Positions 1-4,531 of a stretch of 10,391 nucleotides of DNA are shown here, one piece after another. Each line of letters begins with the position of its first letter. Position 1 is the first letter of the stretch. Origin of the DNA: an uncultured Bacteroidales bacterium (GTDB lineage Bacteria > Bacteroidota > Bacteroidia > Bacteroidales > Bacteroidaceae); assembly GCA_902803195.1 (NCBI GenBank), contig CADCOX010000289.1:1-10391 (forward strand). Reading direction: 5' to 3'. The notes beneath the pieces are model-generated. The model made no database searches. It worked only from the letters and a program-made list of their open reading frames with translations, and was not told the DNA's origin. The position numbers were made by a program, and so were the translations under genes.

Positions 1-786
1 GCACGTCTCGACGAACAGTCATTAAATAATATGTACGTGCGCGCGAAAGATGGTTCGATGGCACCCGTCTCGGGTTTCGTACAGCTGAAGCCCATCTTGG
101 GTACGGCCAACCTGACGCGTTTCAACCTCTTCCCTGCCATTCAGGTGAGTGGTATGCCCGAGAAAGGGTATAGCTCCGGCCAAGCGCTACAGGCCGTGCG
201 CGAGGAGGCTGCGCGCATCCTGCCCGAGGGTTACGGCTACGAGTTCGCAGGCATGAGCCGCGAGGAAGCATCAGCTGGCCAGCATACCATCTGGGTATTT
301 GCCGCCTGCATCATCTTTATCTATCTGATTCTCTGTGCTCTCTACGAGAGCTTGCTCATCCCTTTCGCCATCATCCTCAGCGTGCCGTTCGGACTGATGG
401 GCTCGTTCGTGTTTGCGCAATGGTTCGGCTTGGAGAACAATATCTACCTGCAGACGGGCGTTATTATGCTCATCGGTCTGCTCTCAAAGACTGCCATCCT
501 CTTGACCGAATACGCCGCCGAGCGCCGACGGGCTGGCATGACCATCGGTCGCGCCGCAATGGAGGCCGCACGCGTCCGACTGCGTCCTATCCTGATGACT
601 TCCCTGACGCTCATCTTCGGTCTACTGCCCATGATGTTCGCCACTGGAGCTGGCGCCAACGGCAATATCTCGCTTGGCGTAGGAACCGTAGGCGGCATGC
701 TCATCGGAACACTTGCCCTCCTCCTCTTCGTCCCTGCCCTCTTCGTTGTCTTCCAGACTCTTGAAGAGCGAATCCATAAGAAATGA
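1..786 (+). CDS. RND-family multidrug efflux permease, C-terminal part (5' end outside window)
   Basis: The reading frame is open from base 1, so this is the last 261 residues of a protein that normally has about 1,000 to 1,050. RND permeases of the AcrB/HAE1 type sit in the inner membrane as trimers and pump drugs or other compounds out with a periplasmic adaptor and an outer-membrane channel, using proton flow. Visible are the end of the periplasmic porter domain and five hydrophobic segments matching TM8-TM12 of AcrB. Proton-relay residues appear retained: the Lys in GLLSKTAILLTEYA (TM10) and the Thr in LRPILMTSL (TM11). The GTVGGMLIGT stretch before the last helix is typical. The gene ends in a short basic tail and is followed by a strong terminator, so it is the last gene of its operon. 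Substrate cannot be told from this fragment. Confidence 0.95.
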   Translation, partial: ARLDEQSLNNMYVRAKDGSMAPVSGFVQLKPILGTANLTRFNLFPAIQVSGMPEKGYSSGQALQAVREEAARILPEGYGYEFAGMSREEASAGQHTIWVFAACIIFIYLILCALYESLLIPFAIILSVPFGLMGSFVFAQWFGLENNIYLQTGVIMLIGLLSKTAILLTEYAAERRRAGMTIGRAAMEAARVRLRPILMTSLTLIFGLLPMMFATGAGANGNISLGVGTVGGMLIGTLALLLFVPALFVVFQTLEERIHKK

Positions 787-808
787 TAATGGTAAACGCT
801 ATTGACTC

Positions 809-840
809 CAAGCCTTGCTTCTGCGGGGCTTGTATTTTTT
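809..840 (+). terminator. Intrinsic terminator after the RND gene
   Basis: A 10-base-pair stem (CAAGCCTTGC with GCGGGGCTTG, two G-T wobbles) closes a TTCT tetraloop and is followed directly by TATTTTTT. It lies 22 bases after the efflux gene stop codon. This is a classic Rho-independent terminator. Confidence 0.93.
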
Positions 841-864
841 AAACATATCCTACAGGAAAGACCT

Positions 865-923
865 TTTGCGACAGAAAAGGAGGGTATGAATGCACTTTGT
901 CGCAAATAAGGGCAGGTGTCGCA
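865..923. promoter_or_regulatory. Cluster of TGTCGCA motifs with an inverted repeat, possible operator
   Basis: TTTGCGACA (865-873) and TGTCGCAAA (898-906) form a perfect 9-base inverted repeat with a 24-base loop. A third copy, TGTCGCA, sits at 917-923 in the same orientation as the second. The cluster ends 28 bases before the -33 box of the promoter that drives the PepSY-like gene. That position fits a regulator binding site; no regulator is identified, and binding is an inference. Confidence 0.35.
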
Positions 924-951
924 TCAACAATATGCTTTTACTGAAAAAATG

Positions 952-984
952 TTTGGAGTGGGGCGAGGAATACCCTTACCTTTG
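952..984 (+). promoter_or_regulatory. Bacteroidetes-type promoter of the PepSY-like gene
   Basis: TTTG (952-955) and TACCTTTG (977-984) match the Bacteroidetes housekeeping sigma consensus TTTG / TAnnTTTG, with 21 bases between them. Transcription should start near 990, giving a leader of about 80 bases before the ATG at 1071. Confidence 0.75.
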
Positions 985-985
985 C

Positions 986-1023
986 AACGTCAAAAGACAA
1001 AAACATCAACGTCGAAAGACAAA
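986..1023 (+). repeat. Near-perfect 16-base direct repeat in the leader, 22-base spacing
   Basis: AACGTCAAAAGACAAA (986-1001) recurs as AACGTCGAAAGACAAA (1008-1023) with one mismatch and exactly 22 bases from start to start, about two DNA helical turns. The first copy overlaps the predicted transcription start and the second lies in the leader. This could be a tandem binding site for a response regulator or a leader-RNA element. The sequence does not decide between these. Confidence 0.5.
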
Positions 1024-1070
1024 TTGCAAAGATAATTTTTTCCATAAATACTCTCTAAAACATTACAATT

Positions 1071-1511
1071 ATGAAAACGAACAAATTTTTCCTCGTAGCT
1101 TTCGCGGCTCTGCTTATGCACTCCACTGTTAGCTTTGCAGACGACAGAATGATTCCCGCCGAGCAGCTCCCCGCCGCTGCACAGACCTTCGTCAAGAAGA
1201 CGTTCCCCAACAGCTCCATCGTCTACGCTGAGAAAGACGGCTACGCCAATCCCACGTACGAAGTACGCCTCATGAACGGAACAAAGGTGGAGTTCGACAG
1301 AAAAGGTGCTTGGGAAAAGGTCGACACTCAATTAGAACCGGTGCCTGCACACCTCATCCCGACGGCCATCGCCAACTACGTGAAGACAAACTTCCCTGAC
1401 ACCCAGATCGTCAAGATAGACAAAGAGCCTTACGGCTTCGAAATTGAGCTCTCCAACGATTTGGACCTGAGGTTCAACAAGGCTGGCGCCCTCATCGCTA
1501 TGGACGACTAA
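1071..1511 (+). CDS. Secreted PepSY-like (DUF2874) domain protein
   Basis: A 146-residue protein with a clear signal peptide (basic MKTNK start, hydrophobic core, likely cleavage after SFA at residue 23), so it should act in the periplasm. The mature part is two related halves. Residues about 33-84 carry LP..AQTFVKKTFPNS..V...KD....YEV.L.NGTKVEFDRKG.W. Residues about 94-146 carry IP.AI.NYVKTNFPDTQIV.IDKE..G.EIEL.....L.FNKAGAL. This duplicated plan is that of PepSY-like/DUF2874 proteins common in Bacteroidetes, whose fold resembles beta-lactamase-inhibitor-like domains. Their biochemical role is not established. The gene has its own promoter and a hairpin downstream, so it looks monocistronic. 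The ATG is fixed by the signal peptide that follows it. The repeats in its upstream region suggest dedicated regulation. Confidence 0.88.
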   Translation: MKTNKFFLVAFAALLMHSTVSFADDRMIPAEQLPAAAQTFVKKTFPNSSIVYAEKDGYANPTYEVRLMNGTKVEFDRKGAWEKVDTQLEPVPAHLIPTAIANYVKTNFPDTQIVKIDKEPYGFEIELSNDLDLRFNKAGALIAMDD

Positions 1512-1598
1512 AGTAGTGAGCAACTTACTTCTATTTGCTTCATCATCAACAACTATAAGACTCTCAACATCTTCGAAGCTCACTCAGTCGCCATTAAT

Positions 1599-1636
1599 AA
1601 TCCCCGCAGACGTGATTCCTCATGACTGCGGGGATT
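1599..1636. terminator. Long hairpin in convergent gap, likely terminator
   Basis: AATCCCCGCAG (1599-1609) pairs perfectly with CTGCGGGGATT (1626-1636). Beyond a single A-A mismatch, the stem continues for five more pairs to a TTCC loop. The hairpin is very stable but no T-run follows on either strand, so it may be a Rho-assisted terminator or a 3'-end stabiliser. It lies about 90 bases after the PepSY-like stop codon. Confidence 0.6.
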
Positions 1637-1743
1637 CTCATATCCGACGAAAGATACAATTCAGTAGACATTTATCGACATTCTCGCCTCTGCTTTCACG
1701 CGCATAAATCTTCAACGTGGAAGTGATTTTGGCGAGTAAACTT

Positions 1744-1850
1744 GCGTATATACGTGTGGCCTTGAGCGTATATACGTGTGGCCCTGAGCGTATATACGTG
1801 TAGCCCTGAGCGTATATACGTGTAGCCCTGAGCGTATATACGTGTAGCCT
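1744..1850. repeat. Five-copy tandem array of a 22-base unit
   Basis: Copies start at 1744, 1766, 1788, 1810 and 1832. Each begins GCGTATATACGTGT and goes on with a G or A, then GCC(C/T)TGA. Within each unit CGTATATACG is a perfect 10-base palindrome. Copies 1-2 have GTGTGG and copies 3-5 have GTGTAG, a gradient consistent with growth of the array by slippage or unequal exchange. There are no spacers, so it is not a CRISPR array. It lies between the 3' ends of convergent genes. Because 22 is not a multiple of three, it does not encode a protein repeat in a single frame. Confidence 0.93.
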
Positions 1851-1957
1851 TATACCTATAATAAGAAAGATGCGAATGCCCTATGAACGTCAAGACGTCT
1901 TGCCTTGGTAAGCGCTGTTATTGATTCGACATCGTTCATGGGCAAGGCGTGCGCCCG
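1851..1957. other. Non-coding 3' region with a 12-base palindrome
   Basis: This is the rest of the convergent gap, up to the stop codon of the minus-strand thioesterase. It holds the perfect palindrome CAAGACGTCTTG (1891-1902). A weak 6-base inverted repeat (CTTGCC at 1899-1904, GGCAAG at 1941-1946) is the only other structure. No convincing gene and no clear terminator for the thioesterase were seen. Confidence 0.4.
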
Positions 1958-2359
1958 TCAGCTCAGAAAGCGCGCGAAGGCCTCGTCGTAGGGTGATGAG
2001 GTGGCGAGCTTGCCGTTGACGAGGCAGACAAGGGTGATGTCGCCATGCCAGCTGAGGGCGCCATCGCTGAGGCGGTAGATGTCCTGATGGAAGATGTAGC
2101 GGATGCCATTCTTCTCCAGCGTCAGGCACGAACGGAAATGGTCGTCGCAGCAGAGCGGCGCTTTGTACTCGAGCGCCATGCGGGCCACTACCGCATCGAC
2201 GCCCTGACGATGGAGCTCGGCAAAACTCACACCGATGGAGCGCAGAAACAGGTGGCGTGTGTGCTCGGCATAATGAAGGTAGCGGGCATTGTTGACAATG
2301 CCCTCGATGTCGCACTCGTAGTCACGAACCTCCATCTCGGTCTCGAAAAGGTAATCCAT
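1958..2359 (-). CDS. Acyl-CoA thioesterase, 4HBT/YbgC-like hotdog fold
   Basis: A 133-residue cytosolic protein of normal length for single-domain hotdog thioesterases, which hydrolyse acyl-CoA thioesters and usually work as tetramers. The N-terminal signature is clear: VRDYECDIEGIVNNARYLHY, with the candidate catalytic Asp at residue 17, followed by Gly20, Val22-Asn23-Asn24 and Tyr27. After it come the long helix (YAEHTRHLFLRSIG) and the beta strands LEYKAPLCCDDHFRS and GDITLVCLVNGK expected of the fold. The frame is open for another 21 codons upstream. The start at 2359 is preferred because a promoter-like box lies at 2388-2395, between the two candidate ATGs, and because family homology starts there. 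The gene is monocistronic and divergent from the ATPase gene. Substrate is unknown. Confidence 0.88.
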   Translation of the reverse strand: MDYLFETEMEVRDYECDIEGIVNNARYLHYAEHTRHLFLRSIGVSFAELHRQGVDAVVARMALEYKAPLCCDDHFRSCLTLEKNGIRYIFHQDIYRLSDGALSWHGDITLVCLVNGKLATSSPYDEAFARFLS

Positions 2360-2387
2360 AGGTCGGCAGGTCGGCTTAATTCGGGTA

Positions 2388-2395
2388 CAAAGGTA
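2388..2395 (-). promoter_or_regulatory. -7 box of the thioesterase promoter
   Basis: On the minus strand this reads TACCTTTG, an exact match to TAnnTTTG, 28 bases before the chosen ATG. The nearest suitable TTTG (plus-strand 2420-2423) is 24 bases away, slightly longer than the usual 19-21, so the -33 element is uncertain. Confidence 0.55.
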
Positions 2396-2463
2396 GCAAA
2401 TAAATGGGGAGTGGAAGTGCAAAATGGAGAAAAACGTGAAAAAGTGAGGCTAAAATCGCATTT

Positions 2464-2491
2464 TTCACTTTTCACTTATCACTTTTCACTT
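2464..2491 (+). repeat. Four tandem heptamers (TTCACTT) upstream of the ATPase gene
   Basis: Units are TTCACTT (2464-2470), TTCACTT (2471-2477), ATCACTT (2478-2484) and TTCACTT (2485-2491), a strict 7-base period. A partly complementary stretch, GTGAAAAAGTGA (2436-2447), precedes them and could pair with TCACTTTTCAC (2465-2475) with one bulged A. The array fills the space where a -33 element would be expected for the box at 2501. Confidence 0.7.
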
Positions 2492-2500
2492 AAAATATAC

Positions 2501-2508
2501 TATCTTTA
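2501..2508 (+). promoter_or_regulatory. Probable -7 box for the ATPase/DUF4435 genes
   Basis: TATCTTTA differs from TAnnTTTG at the last base only and is followed by CACCCGC, a context often seen at Bacteroidetes start sites. No TTTG is found at the right distance upstream, where the heptamer repeat lies. It is the only promoter candidate before the ATG at 2544. Confidence 0.45.
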
Positions 2509-2543
2509 CACCCGCAAACAAGAACAGAAACCTTCATCGCACA

Positions 2544-3368
2544 ATGACAGCCAACTACATCAAACGCATCGAGATCGACTCGCTCTGGCGCGGCACCCGA
2601 CACATTGTGTGGAACCTGCGTCCGGGCGTGAACGTGCTGAGCGGCATCAACGGCGTAGGCAAGAGCACCATCTTGCGCAAGACCATACGCCGCCTCACAC
2701 AAGGACGCGAGGCGCTGGAGCGTGACTACAACCAACTGGGCGTGCACCTGGACTTCGAGCCCGAGGAGGCCGACACGGTACGCTTCGACGTCATCCGCGG
2801 CGTAGACCGCCCGTTGGTCAGCGCCGACATCCTAGGCAAGGTCGTAGAGGCACGGCTCGCCACCGAGCTCGATTGGCAGCTCTATCAGCTGCAGCGCCGC
2901 TTCCTCGACTATCAGGTGAATCAGAGCAATCGCATCGTCGCCCTCTTCACGGCCAACGACCCCGAGGCCCAGCAGAAAGCAGCCGAGATAGCGGCCGAGA
3001 AGGGACGCTTCCAAGACATCGTGGACGACCTCTTCCGCGCCACAGGCAAACGCATAGACAGGGCGAGCAACGAAATCTTCTTCTACCACCTCGGCGAGCG
3101 CATTGCCCCCTACGTGCTCTCGTCGGGCGAGAAGCAGATGCTCATCATCCTGCTCACCGTACTCGTGGAGAACCGCGAGCCGTACGTGCTGCTGATGGAC
3201 GAGCCCGAGATCAGCTTGCACATCGAATGGCAGCAGCGCCTCCTGGAACTCATCACCGACCTCAACCCCGCCGCACAGGTCATCCTGACCACACACTCGC
3301 CCGCCGTCATCATGAGCGGATGGGCCGACTGCGTGACCGATGTCGAGGACATCATCGTGGATGAGTAG
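2544..3368 (+). CDS. AAA family (ABC/SMC-type) ATPase, partner of DUF4435 protein
   Basis: A 274-residue soluble ATPase with the complete ABC-type motif set. Walker A is GINGVGKST (34-42), the signature is LSSGEKQ (192-198), Walker B is VLLMDEPE with Asp219-Glu220, and the H-loop is TTHSP with His251. This is the AAA_21/AAA_15 class found in OLD nucleases, RloC, AriA of PARIS and similar proteins, in which ATP binding controls an effector. There is no nuclease domain after the ATPase; the TOPRIM-like function seems supplied by the next gene. Only about 150 residues lie between Walker A and the signature, so it is compact and without a long coiled-coil arm. AriA, from memory, is longer. The gene starts soon after a promoter-like box. 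An 89-base spacer containing a small hairpin (CTTCG/CGAAG, 3380-3393) separates it from its partner. A defence role is inferred, not shown. Confidence 0.9.
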   Translation: MTANYIKRIEIDSLWRGTRHIVWNLRPGVNVLSGINGVGKSTILRKTIRRLTQGREALERDYNQLGVHLDFEPEEADTVRFDVIRGVDRPLVSADILGKVVEARLATELDWQLYQLQRRFLDYQVNQSNRIVALFTANDPEAQQKAAEIAAEKGRFQDIVDDLFRATGKRIDRASNEIFFYHLGERIAPYVLSSGEKQMLIILLTVLVENREPYVLLMDEPEISLHIEWQQRLLELITDLNPAAQVILTTHSPAVIMSGWADCVTDVEDIIVDE

Positions 3369-3457
3369 CCTGAGGCTTTCTTCGCCAGCGAAGCGGAAAA
3401 GGAGAGCGGAAAGGTTGAACCATTTTCTGAAGTTCTGACATCTTAAGTTCGAAGACC

Positions 3458-4525
3458 GTGTCCAAGCGACTGACACAAAATCTGAATTCGGCCTACATCG
3501 AAGCGGCCAACCGCCTGCGCCCCTCACGCGAGCGGCGACGCATCGTGGCCTACGTGGAGAGCTTCGATGACATCGCCTTCTGGCGTGCCATCCTCGACGA
3601 CTTCGAGGACGCGACGCGCTACTTCGAGATCAAACTGCCATCGCGCGACTCGCTCGGGAAGGGCAAGCGGCAGGCGCTGCTCAACATACTCAACGCCGAC
3701 CAACTGGGCGAAGCGATGATCGCCTGCGTCGATGCCGACTACGATTATCTGCTCCGCGATGCCACTGAGACCAGCCGCCTGATCAATCATTCGCCGTACG
3801 TCATCCATACGTTCGTCTACGCCATCGAGAGTTTCCAATGCTGGGCACCCTCGCTCCACAGAGCCGTCGTCACAGCCACCCTCAACGACCGCGCCATTCT
3901 CGACTACGAGGTCTTCATGCGCGAGTATAGCCAAGCCATCTGGCCCCTGTTCGTATGGAATATCTGGTGCTATCGCCATGACAAATACCACCATTTCACG
4001 ATGATGGATTTCTGCGGCTTCATCAGCTTCCGCAGCGTGAATACGGCTCACCCCGAGGAGTCGCTGGCACAACTGCGGCGGCGCGTCAACCAGAAGATGG
4101 CATGGCTGCAACATCATTTCCCTGAAGCCAAAAAGGACTACGGCACGCTCAAACAGGAACTCAAGGATATGGGCATCACGCCCGATACAACTTACCTCTA
4201 CATCCAAGGCCACACGCTCTTCGAGAACGTAGTGATGCCCCTGCTCGAACCCATCTGCGCCCAACTGCGCAAGGAGCGCGAACGCGAGATCAAAGCGCTG
4301 GCCATGCATGCCAAGCAACGGCAATGCGAGCTCTCGAGCTACCAACATAGCGTGCTGCCCATCGACCTTGTGCTGAAGAAGAATACGGCTTTCCGGACGG
4401 CGCCTCAGATGGATTGGGTGAAGGGTAAAATCGAAACGCTGCTGCAGCTCGAAAGCGAGAAGAACGAAGCTAAGCCCGCTGAAGCCGCCGCCCCAACAAA
4501 CGTTCAACACGAACCCATCAAATAA
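3458..4525 (+). CDS. DUF4435 (TOPRIM-like) protein, candidate nuclease effector
   Basis: A 355-residue protein starting at GTG: an in-frame stop lies at 3428-3430, no ATG or TTG lies between, and the next Met is near residue 88, beyond the first motif. The N-terminal half carries TOPRIM-like hallmarks: YVESFDD, with Glu34 and Asp37-Asp38, and IACVDADYDYLL, with Asp92, Asp94 and Asp96. Such an acidic Glu plus DxD arrangement binds metal in OLD-family and DUF4435 proteins. AriB of the PARIS phage-defence system is a DUF4435 protein that works with an ATPase. The rest (about 110-330) is helical and was not assigned. The last 25 residues are an Ala/Pro/Glu-rich tail, probably disordered. It follows the ATPase gene, and the two probably act as a complex. 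The next gene starts 6 bases later in the same frame. Nuclease activity and target are inference. Confidence 0.85.
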   Translation: MSKRLTQNLNSAYIEAANRLRPSRERRRIVAYVESFDDIAFWRAILDDFEDATRYFEIKLPSRDSLGKGKRQALLNILNADQLGEAMIACVDADYDYLLRDATETSRLINHSPYVIHTFVYAIESFQCWAPSLHRAVVTATLNDRAILDYEVFMREYSQAIWPLFVWNIWCYRHDKYHHFTMMDFCGFISFRSVNTAHPEESLAQLRRRVNQKMAWLQHHFPEAKKDYGTLKQELKDMGITPDTTYLYIQGHTLFENVVMPLLEPICAQLRKEREREIKALAMHAKQRQCELSSYQHSVLPIDLVLKKNTAFRTAPQMDWVKGKIETLLQLESEKNEAKPAEAAAPTNVQHEPIK

Positions 4526-4531
4526 ATCACT

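Noticed and set aside
890..1132. Plus-strand 80-residue open frame before the PepSY-like gene
   Set aside because: It runs across the promoter and leader and into the signal peptide in another frame.
1516..1707. Plus-strand 63-residue open frame after the PepSY-like gene
   Set aside because: It spans the strong hairpin, has low-complexity Ser/Thr content and has no promoter.
1744..1850. CRISPR array
   Set aside because: Units are directly adjacent with no unique spacers, and no cas genes are present.
1696..1893. Minus-strand 65-residue open frame over the tandem array
   Set aside because: It is a translation of the 22-base repeat in shifting frames, giving RIYAQG/TYIRSG-like strings with no homology or start signals.
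2360..2422. Upstream start of the thioesterase at 2422
   Set aside because: The added 21 residues are not family-like and the -7 box at 2388-2395 lies downstream of that ATG.
2045..2725. Plus-strand 226-residue open frame antisense to the thioesterase
   Set aside because: It covers the thioesterase on the wrong strand, the divergent promoters and the start of the ATPase gene. The thioesterase has clear family motifs; this frame has none.
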